Below, piece after piece: positions 18,190 through 28,586 of a DNA stretch of 64,000 bases. Origin of the DNA: JAWUWD01 sp034112085 (GTDB taxonomy: Bacteria; Bacteroidota; Bacteroidia; Cytophagales; Cyclobacteriaceae). The notes under the pieces were generated by a model. It was not told where the DNA came from. It saw nothing but the letters and a program-made list of their open reading frames with translations, and ran no database searches. Within the stretch, counting starts at the first letter, position 1. Every line of letters begins with the position of its first letter. A program made the position numbers and the translations under genes. The DNA is taken from positions 1-64,000 of the forward strand of contig JAWUWD010000039.1 of assembly GCA_034112085.1 (NCBI GenBank), in the 5' to 3' direction.

Positions 18190-19347
18190 TTATTCTATAA
18201 TAGACTCTTCTTCGCCTTCCTGAGCCATATTGAAGTGAAGCGTAAACCTTAATGTCTCCTTCAAAGGATGGTCTTGTTGGCTAGGTATAAGATATGCAAA
18301 ATCAATACCGAAAACCTGATACCTAAAACCAAGCCCTAGTGTGAGGTATTTGCGATTACCCTTATCTACACTCTCGCTGAAATAGCCGGCTCGAGCTGCA
18401 AAAGTACTATTATACCAATATTCAGCCCCCACAGCAATAATAACTTCTTTAATCTCTTCGCTGAATCCACCAGGAGCATCTCCAAATGAACCAAACATCC
18501 CACTTAATAGACTCTTTTCATTACTAGTAGCAGTTGGTGTAGGTACCATGAGTTTATTGAAGTCAAGGGCTAAAGTAATTGTGTTAAAGGGATCGAGATC
18601 AGTTGTGACTGCAGTTCCTAATCTAAGATTGGTAGGAATGAAGTCTCTATTATCTTCATCTGTATAAGTTAATTTTCTTCCAATGTTTGAAATGTTGGTT
18701 CCAAAAGCAAGGTGTGTATTCTTACCGCTTAATAAGATATCCTTGATATAGTAGACAGCAATGTCTGCTGCAACACTGCTCCCTGGGCGGGCTTCTACAC
18801 TTGCACTAGTGTTAGATGTGTAAGACCCAGTGAGATTTGATCTGATGTATCTCATTCCTACACTTAAAGAAAAGCTCTCAGTTAATTTACGAGCATAATG
18901 TCCGGAAAATGCATATTCACGCGGGTCGAATAATGTTCCATTCTCACCATCTTCAGTAAAAAATATTTCACCAAGATCAAAATAGCGCATAGATAAAGAA
19001 ACGGCTTGTTCTTTGTCAATTTTGTAATAACCAGATAGGTAGGCAATAGACATGTCAGGGACAAGTTTACTTAACCAAGGTGTATAGGAAATTGTTCCTC
19101 CTACCTGATTGTCTAAAAATACTAGTTTAGCAGGATTCCAGTAAGATGAATTGGCATCCGGTGATATGGCTACTCCTACTTCACCCATTCCTCCAGACCT
19201 AGCATCTGGTGATATGGTTAGAAATGGCACTGCAGTTGTGATAACATTACGCGTAGTGTCTAATCCAATTTGTATTCCTTGAGCACTCAACGTATTGAGG
19301 ATGGCAAATGAAACAATGAAAAGTAAGTATATTTTTTTATGTATCAT
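18190..19347 (-). CDS. porV: T9SS outer membrane protein PorV (LptO)
   Basis: This 385-residue outer-membrane barrel of the FadL-like fold is the PorV shuttle of the type IX secretion system, which carries cargo from the SprA translocon to the attachment complex. It shows a signal peptide (ending LSAQ), then FLTISPDARSGGMGEVGVA, the characteristic N-terminal PorV stretch. NSSYWNPAKLVFL and barrel strands through the C-terminus follow, including the AYLIPSQQDHPLKETLRFTL ending. It lies 28 bases downstream of porU on the same strand. That adjacency is conserved across Bacteroidota and strengthens the call. Confidence 0.92.
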   Translation of the reverse strand: MIHKKIYLLFIVSFAILNTLSAQGIQIGLDTTRNVITTAVPFLTISPDARSGGMGEVGVAISPDANSSYWNPAKLVFLDNQVGGTISYTPWLSKLVPDMSIAYLSGYYKIDKEQAVSLSMRYFDLGEIFFTEDGENGTLFDPREYAFSGHYARKLTESFSLSVGMRYIRSNLTGSYTSNTSASVEARPGSSVAADIAVYYIKDILLSGKNTHLAFGTNISNIGRKLTYTDEDNRDFIPTNLRLGTAVTTDLDPFNTITLALDFNKLMVPTPTATSNEKSLLSGMFGSFGDAPGGFSEEIKEVIIAVGAEYWYNSTFAARAGYFSESVDKGNRKYLTLGLGFRYQVFGIDFAYLIPSQQDHPLKETLRFTLHFNMAQEGEEESIIE

Positions 19348-19375
19348 ATTCTTGTATTACAACTGATAAAGATAG

Positions 19376-22300
19376 TTAATTCGTAACAATTAACTTTTGG
19401 TATTTACTATTTTTTACACCTTTCGAAAGTGAACGTACCTCAATGCTGTAAATGTATATTCCAGGCTCAAGTTTATCACCTTTATTGTCGAGGATGTTCC
19501 ATGTTCCAAACTCTACGCTCTCATTGATGTCGGAAATATCAGATATTTGATTGAAAATGACTCCTCCATCAGGTTGGTATAGAGTCAAATTTATTTCTAG
19601 ATGATCTCCAGAGAAATTATGGCTAAACCCAAAGGTTGTTTCAGTGTTTACTGGATTTGGAAAATTGTAAAGTTTGTCAATAATCAATTTGGAAGCATTC
19701 ACATAAAAGCCAATAGAAGAAGAGATGACATTACTATAAGTGTCTGAAGCATTGACCGTAATAGTATGTTCTCCTGTGGCTAAATCATCAATTGGGAATA
19801 AAATCCAACCTAACTTATAAGTATCTTTAGACGCATGATAATATTCACTTATGTCGAAGGTGATAGAATCATCAAGAACGGCCTCTAGATCGCCACCAAT
19901 TCCATAATTCGAAATGTTAATTCCATTCTCATCTGCTAATTTTGTCATCAACAGAATGTTACTCCCTATAACCCTCTCATTAGAAGTGGTGTCATTGATG
20001 AATATAGATATTTCTGGAGGTGTGCTATCTGAGGAAGTGACATTTGAACTTCCTCCAATAATTAAATTTGTGTTTGCTCCATTTCCGTCAATTTGAAGAT
20101 CAGAGTTTTGAACGTAAACACTGATTTTGCCATGATCATATGCGTAATTGATGTTTTTAGGTACTACAAATTCAGTTTCAAAGGCACCATTAGAAACACT
20201 TGATTGACCCTGAAAAATTATGTTCTCCCACTCTTTATATTCATAAATGGGATTTTCTTGGCCAAGCGTTTGAAAATCACTTTGTTTATCAAATATTGTT
20301 ACGAAAGCAGTTCCTGTGAATGTTGGGTTGTTTTCAACATGACCTTGTATTTTTACTTTTGATAAGGCACGTAGTGTATCCAGTTCTCCAGAAGAGGTGC
20401 TTATTTTATCAATCATCACTTCTTCTTTAGGATAACTCAATGTCATTGATGGATCTCCTAATAGAGAAAAATTTCTATTCGAACTTCCGTTTAAGCTGTT
20501 ATTCTTGGTGCCAATCATAACTTCACCAAGTGTAGGGTGTCGTCCATCTATTTTTTTAAATACACTTCTGTAAAATGCTTTGTTCAGAAAGAAGTTTGAG
20601 CCGGAGTTGACTGGTCTTCCAGTAGTGACAATAGCAATGCTTCCTCCGGTGGGGTTCAATATTGTTTTTTCCGCTCCGGAAGTAATTATTGGATTATCTT
20701 GCCTTCCAAATTCACATGTTGCGGTTACAAAAAGAGGAAGTTTATATCTATTTGACCAAGATTCGATCATGAAGTGAGTCAGGATCCCTTCTTGGGCCCA
20801 ACCTCTTGTTCCTCCATGACCTGTGTAGTTAACTATTAGCGCTCCCTTATCAACAGCGGCATCAATAGCATCTTTTGCCTTTGGAGCAGCCGATCCAGTG
20901 GCATTAGATTCTTGATCAAAGCTGTCGAGGAATATCTTTTTTGTATTGAATGATGAGTAGGTAGTGTCTGTGAATACCGTTAATTGATCAGCTTGTTTGT
21001 GATGTAAACTGCTAGTTGGTTCACCGTCATCCGCGACAAAGACTATTTTGTTTCTCCAATTACCGAAGGTTTCCTTATCACTGCTATAACTGATTAGTTT
21101 ATCAACGATATCCCTAGCTTGTTCAGCAGTAGTTACAGGGAGTCTTCCGACTCCAATATCTAGTGTGTGATCACCAGCAGTACTTTCTATCCAGTCTCCC
21201 TCACTGTTTTCTAGAAAACCAAAATAGTCATCTGAAGAATAGGTCCTCAAAGGATGCAGCGAGTTTCTGGATTGATAAGTTGTTACAAAATTTTTGTTAT
21301 TTGGTTTAATGTCTTTAAAGTCATAGGAGCATTTACCAAATAATAGGAGATGTTTTAAAGACCCTTTATCATAATAATATTTAGCTATATCTCTTATGGC
21401 CGTAGGATCTTGAGATCCACTAGAAAACTCATTGAATACTTGCTCTTTGGTGACCACTAAAACATTATAGCCATCATTCTCAGCCCTAAATCTTGCCAGT
21501 CTTTCCGCTTCGTCTACAAAATTATCATGGGTGATAATCAGCACGTCTGGAGATGGGACAGCTCTTAGGTTCTGCTGTGCTATTTTAGCAATCGCTATAG
21601 GCGACAACGCATCACCAATGTTAACAGCTATAAATTCTTTGACTTCCATAGTCGAAGTTCCAAAAGTGATAGTATTCGCACTTTTGCTATAACTTTGATT
21701 TCTCGGATAATGCGGTGTGCTAACATCCCATATTTGTAAGTCATCTGATGACGTAGTTATTTCAAAAGAGCTAAATGGGTTTTCTATGCTTTTGAGAGAA
21801 CGAAAGTTAAATGGAAAGTCTTCATAAACAAGTTGTCTGACTGCTTGAAATATGAGATAGTTGGTAAAGCCCAAAGACTTGTCAGAGTCGTTTATGTTGT
21901 ATGATAGACTAACTTCCCAACTCGTCTCATTAGTGTTAACATCATCAATATTAACACCGAAGCGGTCCGTTTTTTCTCTGCCTTTGAGACCGTAAAGGTA
22001 TGTTGTGACAGATGCAATTTCCTGATTGCCAAGTGCAACACCGTTTAAAGTTACGTCAAAACTTGAAGTAGCATACGACTGCGCCATTACAGATGAAGTG
22101 ACTTTTATTTCGGTATTAGGAGCAAGATTGGGGACATCAAAAGAGTACGAGAAGGTAGTTGATAAATTTTTCTCAAAACGATCTCCATACCACTCTCTTC
22201 CGGAGGTCAATTGATTAGATTTATCTTCATCGTAGATTTGATAATAGTCATAACTATTTATTTTAGCAAAGTTGTTTCCTTGATCTGATTCAGTAGTCAT

Positions 22301-22762
22301 TCTTAACCCTTCTGAGTTTCCAACAGTCAGGAAGTAATAACTAGATTCTTCATATGGGTGATTTTTGTAGATTAGTTTGTCCGAATTATCTTCAAAGTAG
22401 ACGCTATCGATATTAGCAGCATAGAAAAGAATATAATCATCGCTATCAAAGCTTTCGTCTGTCTCTCCCGAAACCAATATTGCGTTTTGAATCAAGTCAG
22501 TTGGTCGACTGATTCTATTGCTCTGTGGCAGTACTTTACCACCATTTCCATACAACTGAATATTCTTTGGATTGATATTCGCTACATCAAGTCCTATGTT
22601 TTTTAGAAAGTCATAGTCAAGTTTGTAAACACCTTGATCATTAGTAGAAATTTTGTACCAGTCACCATCAGCTAACACGGAAGATTGTGCAATAGTTGCT
22701 CTGCCTGCAAGAAACAGAACTAAAGTAATTATGATGGGTAGGTAAAGGTTGGGTTTATTCAA
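19376..22762 (-). CDS. porU: T9SS sortase PorU (C25 gingipain-type)
   Basis: This 1128-residue surface transpeptidase removes C-terminal sorting domains from T9SS cargo and attaches it to the cell surface. After the signal peptide (ending TIAQ) comes a beta-rich N-terminal region. The C25 peptidase domain (about 400-790) has catalytic His649 in NYTGHGGTRGW and Cys683 in TATCEFGRQDNP. A C-terminal sorting-type domain (about 1035-1128, KLYNFPNPVNTETTF to LIVTN) is retained, as in known PorU proteins. The start is TTG: the upstream in-frame codons meet a stop at 22775-22777, and the signal peptide begins at the TTG, so no ATG is available. A 16-bp tandem repeat ends exactly on this start codon. 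Confidence 0.93.
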   Translation of the reverse strand: MNKPNLYLPIIITLVLFLAGRATIAQSSVLADGDWYKISTNDQGVYKLDYDFLKNIGLDVANINPKNIQLYGNGGKVLPQSNRISRPTDLIQNAILVSGETDESFDSDDYILFYAANIDSVYFEDNSDKLIYKNHPYEESSYYFLTVGNSEGLRMTTESDQGNNFAKINSYDYYQIYDEDKSNQLTSGREWYGDRFEKNLSTTFSYSFDVPNLAPNTEIKVTSSVMAQSYATSSFDVTLNGVALGNQEIASVTTYLYGLKGREKTDRFGVNIDDVNTNETSWEVSLSYNINDSDKSLGFTNYLIFQAVRQLVYEDFPFNFRSLKSIENPFSSFEITTSSDDLQIWDVSTPHYPRNQSYSKSANTITFGTSTMEVKEFIAVNIGDALSPIAIAKIAQQNLRAVPSPDVLIITHDNFVDEAERLARFRAENDGYNVLVVTKEQVFNEFSSGSQDPTAIRDIAKYYYDKGSLKHLLLFGKCSYDFKDIKPNNKNFVTTYQSRNSLHPLRTYSSDDYFGFLENSEGDWIESTAGDHTLDIGVGRLPVTTAEQARDIVDKLISYSSDKETFGNWRNKIVFVADDGEPTSSLHHKQADQLTVFTDTTYSSFNTKKIFLDSFDQESNATGSAAPKAKDAIDAAVDKGALIVNYTGHGGTRGWAQEGILTHFMIESWSNRYKLPLFVTATCEFGRQDNPIITSGAEKTILNPTGGSIAIVTTGRPVNSGSNFFLNKAFYRSVFKKIDGRHPTLGEVMIGTKNNSLNGSSNRNFSLLGDPSMTLSYPKEEVMIDKISTSSGELDTLRALSKVKIQGHVENNPTFTGTAFVTIFDKQSDFQTLGQENPIYEYKEWENIIFQGQSSVSNGAFETEFVVPKNINYAYDHGKISVYVQNSDLQIDGNGANTNLIIGGSSNVTSSDSTPPEISIFINDTTSNERVIGSNILLMTKLADENGINISNYGIGGDLEAVLDDSITFDISEYYHASKDTYKLGWILFPIDDLATGEHTITVNASDTYSNVISSSIGFYVNASKLIIDKLYNFPNPVNTETTFGFSHNFSGDHLEINLTLYQPDGGVIFNQISDISDINESVEFGTWNILDNKGDKLEPGIYIYSIEVRSLSKGVKNSKYQKLIVTN

Positions 22763-22778
22763 GGTTAGGTTTATTCAA
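22747..22778 (-). repeat. 16-bp tandem repeat covering the porU start codon
   Basis: On the minus strand TTGAATAAACCTAACC is followed directly by TTGAATAAACCCAACC; the units differ at one base. The second unit contains the TTG start and codons 2-5 of porU. Because the unit is 16 bp, the first TTG is out of frame and would not start the same protein. Confidence 0.85.
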
Positions 22779-22842
22779 GCTCAACTTATCACGATTAGTA
22801 ACGTGGTGGTAACGATGTTATTGTAAGAATTGTTCCTATTAT

Positions 22843-23553
22843 CTATGATTGACTACTTAATACATTATTCGCGACTGAAGTAAGTATGTAAACCAATATA
22901 ATTAGCGGAATTGCTGTGATCTGTAATGTAGCTAAGAGAATGATACTGGTCAATATAAATATCCATCTTGCCTGATTTTCAGCCCATCCAAATGACTTGA
23001 ACTTTAGTGCTAGCATTTTCATATTCGAGATCATCAACCATGAAAAAAGAATGATATATAAGATCAAGGCGATAATTAATTGGTCTTTTGTTAATAAGCC
23101 AAAAGATGAAGTCATAAAAGGAAATGCTGAGATACAAATAGCATTGGCAGGAGTAGGAAGCCCAATAAATGTTTCCGATTGTTTGGTGTCAATATTAAAG
23201 ATTGCTAATCTAACAGCAGAAAACACAGTTATAATAAATGCTGTATAAGGAAGATATTCAAAATCAATTGATGAAGTTTGTTGGTATTGGACAATCATCT
23301 GATAAACGATCATACTTGGCAGTACTCCAAAAGTGACCATGTCAGCAAGAGAATCTAGTTGCTTGCCGATCTCTGAACTAACCCCAAGTATCCGTGCGCT
23401 GAACCCATCAAAAAAGTCAAATACACCTGCAATCCAAATCATAATGGCAGCATATTCTAGTTGATTATTGAAGACAAATACAATCCCAATACAACCAGAA
23501 AATAGATTGGCAGAAGTAAGTGTGTTTGGGACAAGTTCTTTTATTTTTCGCAT
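22843..23553 (-). CDS. pssA: CDP-diacylglycerol--serine O-phosphatidyltransferase
   Basis: This 236-residue inner-membrane enzyme makes phosphatidylserine from CDP-diacylglycerol and serine, the precursor of phosphatidylethanolamine. The CDP-alcohol phosphatidyltransferase signature is complete: Asp49-Gly50-x2-Ala53-Arg54-x8-Gly63-x3-Asp67-x3-Asp71. The protein has about seven membrane segments. The N-terminus KELVPNTLTSANLFSG is typical of PssA. It follows the metallo-hydrolase gene by two bases and precedes porU by 80 bases. Confidence 0.93.
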   Translation of the reverse strand: MRKIKELVPNTLTSANLFSGCIGIVFVFNNQLEYAAIMIWIAGVFDFFDGFSARILGVSSEIGKQLDSLADMVTFGVLPSMIVYQMIVQYQQTSSIDFEYLPYTAFIITVFSAVRLAIFNIDTKQSETFIGLPTPANAICISAFPFMTSSFGLLTKDQLIIALILYIILFSWLMISNMKMLALKFKSFGWAENQARWIFILTSIILLATLQITAIPLIILVYILTSVANNVLSSQS

Positions 23554-23555
23554 AA

Positions 23556-24203
23556 TTATTTTGCAATCGCACAGAATGGGTTTGTTACTTTTTCTTCTCC
23601 AATCGTGGTAGTAGGACCGTGACCAGAATAGACAATAATGTCATCAGGAAGCACAAACATTTTATTATGGATACTTTTGATCAATGTGTCAAGGTCGCCA
23701 CCGGGCAAGTCAGTCCTTCCGATACTGCCTCTAAATAGCACATCTCCACCGATGCAGAACTTGTCATCTTGACTAATGAATGCTACATGACCCGGAGCGT
23801 GTCCGGGGACATATATAATATCCAATTCACTTTCTCCAAAAGTCAATTTCTCACCTTCTGCTAAGAATTGATCAGCTGATGTTTCTTCATATTGCTGAAA
23901 GCCATAATTGGAAGCGTACGATGAAACAGCCATTAAAGTGGCCTCATCGTTTTTATGAATATATAACTCTACACCGTAAGTTTCTTTGATGAATTTATTA
24001 CCCAGCACATGATCTATATGACAATGTGTATTGACCAACTTCTCAACTTTAAGCGATTCTGCAGAGATAAAATTCGTCAATTCTTGTTTCTCTATATCTT
24101 CATAGCACCCTGGGTCAATTATGATACATGACTTTGAATCGTCATAAAGGATATAAGTGTTTTCTTGAAAAGGATTGAATGTAAATGACTTGATTTTTAT
24201 CAT
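23556..24203 (-). CDS. MBL-fold metallo-hydrolase, glyoxalase II-like
   Basis: This 215-residue cytoplasmic metallo-beta-lactamase-fold hydrolase has the HxHxDH zinc motif at His60, His62, Asp64 and His65 (NTHCHIDHVLGN). A further ligand lies in VPGHAPGHVAF and another in VYSGHGPTTTIGEE. It is the short YcbL-like form that lacks the C-terminal domain of classical hydroxyacylglutathione hydrolase. Hydrolysis of a thioester is the likely chemistry; the substrate is not determined. It appears to lead the minus-strand operon with pssA, porU, porV and hldD. Confidence 0.88.
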   Translation of the reverse strand: MIKIKSFTFNPFQENTYILYDDSKSCIIIDPGCYEDIEKQELTNFISAESLKVEKLVNTHCHIDHVLGNKFIKETYGVELYIHKNDEATLMAVSSYASNYGFQQYEETSADQFLAEGEKLTFGESELDIIYVPGHAPGHVAFISQDDKFCIGGDVLFRGSIGRTDLPGGDLDTLIKSIHNKMFVLPDDIIVYSGHGPTTTIGEEKVTNPFCAIAK

Positions 24204-24271
24204 TGGGAAGGCTGATGATTTTTACAAATTTGTGTTAATTATTGATAATGTTCAAAGAGAAGGAGAAATAT

Positions 24272-25339
24272 ATGATGTATGACTATATTATAGTAGGCCA
24301 AGGCTTGGCAGGTTCGTGTATGGCAATGCAGCTGTTGAAGAGGAATAAAAGAGTCTTGGTGATAGATAAGCCTCATGCAAACTCATCTTCAATGGTTGCT
24401 GCAGGAATTTTTAATCCGATCACTGGTCGCAAGATGGTGAAAACATGGCTGGCTGATGACCTATTCCCTTACTTGCTTAAGTTTTATGGTGCTGCGGAAA
24501 AAATGTTGCAGCAGAATTTCGTCAACCACATTAAGATTTATCGCCCATTTATAAGTCCTGAAGAGCAAAATGAGTGGATGGGAAGAAGCACGCTAGATCC
24601 CTATAAATCATATATTGAGAATGTCTATCATGAACCTCAACATTCAGAAACTATAAAGGAAGAGTTTCGAGGGATGGAATTAAAAAGATCAGGGTATGTG
24701 AATTTGCCTGTCTTTGTCAATGCTGAAAGGGAAATGTTGATAGAACAGGAGATGTACTTAGAAGAGAATTTTGACGAAAGTAGATTGTTGTTGAAAACGA
24801 ATGAAGTTGAATATAAAGATCATAAGGCTAAAAGAATAATATTCTGTAGTGGAGAAGGAATTACTGATTCTGAATTTTTTGGGTGGCTTCCTTATAGCAT
24901 GGTGAAGGGGGAAATTCTGGAAGTGAAAGTGAATCAATCTCTTGATGTTTTATATAATAGGGGAGTTTTTATTGTGCCGAAGGGAGTGGACAAGTGTAGG
25001 GTCGGAGCCACCTATGAAGTTAATAATCGAACATATGATATAACAGAAAAGGCAAAAAAAGCGTTAGTAGATAAACTCAACGGATTGTATCATTCTGAAT
25101 ATGAAATTATTGGGCAAGTAGCCGGAATAAGACCCGCTACCCGAGATAGGAAACCGTTTGTAGGAGTTCATCCTGAATATCCTCAAATCGGAGTTTTCAA
25201 TGGATTGGGAGCCAAGGGAGTTTCTTTGGCGCCTTATTTCTCGGGGCAGTTTGTGAGCATGCTAGAAGAAGGAGAGGAGCTTAATAAGGAGGTTGATATT
25301 AGTAGATATAAATCCTTATATTACGATACTATAGATTGA
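24272..25339 (+). CDS. FAD-dependent oxidoreductase (DAO family)
   Basis: This 355-residue protein starts at ATG 24272, preceded by AAGGAG at a normal distance; an ORF start further upstream at TTG 24242 would place ten residues before the dinucleotide-binding fold. The FAD Rossmann motif is YIIVGQGLAGSCMAMQL, close to the N-terminus. The C-terminal GIRPATRDRKPFVG and GLGAKGVSLAPYFS are typical of DAO-type amine or amino-acid oxidases. The substrate is not determined. It overlaps the next gene by one base (TGATG), which implies translational coupling. Confidence 0.85.
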   Translation: MMYDYIIVGQGLAGSCMAMQLLKRNKRVLVIDKPHANSSSMVAAGIFNPITGRKMVKTWLADDLFPYLLKFYGAAEKMLQQNFVNHIKIYRPFISPEEQNEWMGRSTLDPYKSYIENVYHEPQHSETIKEEFRGMELKRSGYVNLPVFVNAEREMLIEQEMYLEENFDESRLLLKTNEVEYKDHKAKRIIFCSGEGITDSEFFGWLPYSMVKGEILEVKVNQSLDVLYNRGVFIVPKGVDKCRVGATYEVNNRTYDITEKAKKALVDKLNGLYHSEYEIIGQVAGIRPATRDRKPFVGVHPEYPQIGVFNGLGAKGVSLAPYFSGQFVSMLEEGEELNKEVDISRYKSLYYDTID

Positions 25340-28300
25340 TGTTTATGAGAATTAGAATTGCATTTTGTTTGTTGTTTTTGTGTGCGATAACCGCTGTTTT
25401 TGGGCAGCAGTCAGGAGAGGTGTTTGGCAAAAACAGAATTCAACATAAGCAGTTTGAATGGAAATATTATAGTTCAGAAAATTTTGATATTTATTTCTAC
25501 GATCAAGGTAGGAAGGTTGCGAGAAGTTCTATCGACTTCTTGGAAGAGGAGTTCGAGAAAGTAACGGATCTTATCGGGTATCTCCCATATGCCAAAACAA
25601 AAATATTCTTATACAGTTCTGTAGCTGATCTACAACAGAGTAATATTGGACTCAGTGATGCCAAATTTGATATTGGAGGTGAGACTAAATTTGTTAAGTC
25701 ACACATAGAAGTGGCTAATCCTGGTACGATGGATGAGTTGAAACAAGAGCTTGTACTCAAATTCACTCAATTACTTGTCAATGATATGTTATTTGGCGGC
25801 AGCCTTAAAGATATGTTTCAAAACACATATTTACTGAATTTACCTGATTGGTTTGTAGAAGGAATTTCACAGTATGTAGCCAAAGGTTGGAATGAGGAAA
25901 TGGATGATTACACACGAGAGTTGGTTTCGTCAAGGGATGTAAAAAAACTAAGGGCCTTCACTGGTGAAGATGCAAGGATTATAGGCCATTCTATTTGGAA
26001 TTTCATTGCTGAAAAATATGGTAGAAGTAACATCTCCAATGTCTTGAATTATACTCGAATCATGCGCAATGAAGAAAAGAGTATCACGGTCACTGTTGGT
26101 GTTGGGTTTCGACAATTGATCAATCAATGGCAGCAGTATTACTCGGAACACAGTGAGGCGATGAATGCCAATTTTGTAGCGCCATCGAACGATTGGCTAA
26201 TAACCTCCGCAGGGAAGAAACCAATAAAGTATACGCAGATTAAAATTAGTCCTAACGGGAAAAAAGTAGCATATGTTACTAATGAAATCGGGAAATATAA
26301 GGTTATTGTCTATAACCAAAGTACTGGTGTAAAGCAGAAAATTCTAGAAGGTGGTTATAAAGTCATCAACCAGCAAGTCAATGATAAAATCCCAGTTATC
26401 GATTGGTCCGATGATAATACACTTGGAATTATTACCTATAAAAAAGGAAAGTTACATTTTTGGTTATATGATCTTGCTAATGATAGCAAATTTTCACGGG
26501 TGCTGACGCGATTGACAAATGTTAGGTCACTGGAGTTTTCCAAAAATGGGAAATTGGCGGTAGTTAGTGCAGATGTCAATGGACAAAATGACATTTATCT
26601 ACTTAGCACGAGAAGAGATCGTACTAAGCGTTTGACAAATGACTGGTACGATGATATAGCGCCTTCATTTGTTCCAGGAACTAATGTAGTTGTATTTAGT
26701 TCGAATAGAATCTCAGACACGGTTAATATCAAAAAGAAGGTGAAATACACAGAAGTTTCTGATAATTTTAATTTATTCTTCTACAGTCTTGACACTACTA
26801 AAAATGTATTGAAACGCATAACTAATACAGTAGCGAGAGATTATTACCCTTATGCCAAAAATACTCAGGAAATATATTATCTGAGTGATCAAAAAGGAGT
26901 GACCAACTTATACAAGTACAATGTAAATGATAAAATTTATCAGCAAGTCACAAACTATCAATATGCAATCAAAGACTATGATATAAATTTTGAAGGAACA
27001 AAAATCGCTTATGTGATGAATGATGGATTGAAGAATGGAATTTTCTTTGATAGTACCTTCAATGATCAAAATAATAGATTTACCCCTTCTAATGCAAGGA
27101 AACAACTCCTTCAGGCTAAGAGTATTGTTTTGAAACGTTCTAAAATTGAAGAAATTGCTAGTGCTGAAGTTGAGTCAGTATTAGATACTACGGATGTCGA
27201 AATCACTACCGAACTGATAGATACAGATAGTTTTATTTTTGATGAGGAAATGCTTCAGCCTGCAACAGATCAAGGCTCATTTTTATCTCAATACCGTGCC
27301 CTTCAAGTTAAGGAAAAAGTGAAAGGCCCTTTCCCTTACGAAAACAGGCTAAGTTGGGATAATCTTGTTACTTCATGGGTTATTGATCCAATAAGAGGAT
27401 TTGGCATATCACTTGAAACTGAGATGAATGATATGCTGGAAAATCACCGGATTAAGGGAGGTGCTATGTTTACTACTGATCTCAATAATGCAGACATATT
27501 TGTCAACTATGATTACCTGAGAGAGCGCGTTGATTACTCTGCTCGATATGAAAGAGAAGTTATATATAAGGATTTACAACCTGTATTGGCCGAAAGATAT
27601 GTTAAAAACACATTTCAAGTAGGCGCTACCTATCCTTTTAATATCCGGACGAAATTATCATTGAAACCATTTTTCACAGAAACAAGATATGATGACTTGT
27701 TTCCCTATGCTCCTGGAGGTGGAACTTCTACTTTTCTTGGATTTGATGAAAGCGTTAAAAATCGTTTTGTTGGAACTGATATGGAGTTGGTATATGATAA
27801 TTCTGTAGTGAAAGAGTTGAACCAAAAAGTTGGAATGAGAGGGAAATTGCAATTTACCCATCATGAAGGAATAACAGATGACAGATCGAGTTTTTCTAAT
27901 ATCAGTTTAGATTTGAGACACAATCAAAAAATACACAGACAAATAATCTTAGCAGGAAGGGTGTTCTATGGAAGATTTTTTGGAGAGAATCCACAAAAAT
28001 ACCTGTTGGGAGGTATGGATAATTGGGTTGCTAATAAGCGTAATGAGACAGGTAATAGTCCGTTAAACTTAATAAACGGATCTGGTCAAGAAGTAGACAC
28101 AAGAGGCCCTATCAATAGTCAACTACTTTTTTCACAGTTTGTCACAAGTCTTAGGGGATTTGACTATGGTTCTCTGTATGGCGATAATGCGTTGCTAGCT
28201 AATATTGAGTTGAGAATACCGATTGTAAGATATTTCCATAATGGGCCTATATCTTCTAATTTCTTCAGAAATCTTCAGTTTACTGGGTTCTATGATGTCG

Positions 28301-28548
28301 GGTCTTCCTGGTCTGGCGGGTCACCATTCGCTAATGGTACGGCTATTGACCCTCGTACAGAAAAATCTCCTAATGGCGCATTCCAATATACTGTGATAGA
28401 TCATAAAAACCCATGGCTATACAGCTATGGAGTGGGTCTGAGAACTGTTATACTTGGGTATTATATGAAATTTGACTTGGCATGGCCAGTTGAAAATTTC
28501 ATAGTGCAATCACCTAGGTTGTACGTGACTCTGGGATTTGATTTCTAA
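25339..28548 (+). CDS. Exported TolB-like beta-propeller protein with C-terminal beta-barrel
   Basis: This 1069-residue protein starts at ATG 25339, overlapping the previous stop by one base (ATG 25345 is an alternative). A signal peptide ends AVFGQ. The N-terminal third (about 30-270) is peptidase-MA-like in layout (LPDWFVEGISQYVAKGW), but I do not see a complete HExxH motif. PD40/TolB-like propeller repeats follow (about 290-570, KISPNGKKVAYVT, WYDDIAPSFVPGTNVVVFSSN, NFEGTKIAYVMNDG). The last third is a BamA/TamA-like or surface-antigen barrel ending LYVTLGFDF. Location in the outer membrane is expected. The function is not established. Confidence 0.78.
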   Translation: MFMRIRIAFCLLFLCAITAVFGQQSGEVFGKNRIQHKQFEWKYYSSENFDIYFYDQGRKVARSSIDFLEEEFEKVTDLIGYLPYAKTKIFLYSSVADLQQSNIGLSDAKFDIGGETKFVKSHIEVANPGTMDELKQELVLKFTQLLVNDMLFGGSLKDMFQNTYLLNLPDWFVEGISQYVAKGWNEEMDDYTRELVSSRDVKKLRAFTGEDARIIGHSIWNFIAEKYGRSNISNVLNYTRIMRNEEKSITVTVGVGFRQLINQWQQYYSEHSEAMNANFVAPSNDWLITSAGKKPIKYTQIKISPNGKKVAYVTNEIGKYKVIVYNQSTGVKQKILEGGYKVINQQVNDKIPVIDWSDDNTLGIITYKKGKLHFWLYDLANDSKFSRVLTRLTNVRSLEFSKNGKLAVVSADVNGQNDIYLLSTRRDRTKRLTNDWYDDIAPSFVPGTNVVVFSSNRISDTVNIKKKVKYTEVSDNFNLFFYSLDTTKNVLKRITNTVARDYYPYAKNTQEIYYLSDQKGVTNLYKYNVNDKIYQQVTNYQYAIKDYDINFEGTKIAYVMNDGLKNGIFFDSTFNDQNNRFTPSNARKQLLQAKSIVLKRSKIEEIASAEVESVLDTTDVEITTELIDTDSFIFDEEMLQPATDQGSFLSQYRALQVKEKVKGPFPYENRLSWDNLVTSWVIDPIRGFGISLETEMNDMLENHRIKGGAMFTTDLNNADIFVNYDYLRERVDYSARYEREVIYKDLQPVLAERYVKNTFQVGATYPFNIRTKLSLKPFFTETRYDDLFPYAPGGGTSTFLGFDESVKNRFVGTDMELVYDNSVVKELNQKVGMRGKLQFTHHEGITDDRSSFSNISLDLRHNQKIHRQIILAGRVFYGRFFGENPQKYLLGGMDNWVANKRNETGNSPLNLINGSGQEVDTRGPINSQLLFSQFVTSLRGFDYGSLYGDNALLANIELRIPIVRYFHNGPISSNFFRNLQFTGFYDVGSSWSGGSPFANGTAIDPRTEKSPNGAFQYTVIDHKNPWLYSYGVGLRTVILGYYMKFDLAWPVENFIVQSPRLYVTLGFDF

Positions 28549-28586
28549 ACACCTACTTCGATTAATTACATACCAATCTTATTGCG

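Noticed and set aside
24224..24233. ACAAATTTGT palindrome between the metallo-hydrolase and FAD oxidoreductase genes
   Set aside because: A 10-bp AT-rich palindrome is expected by chance in such sequence and no regulator gene is adjacent.
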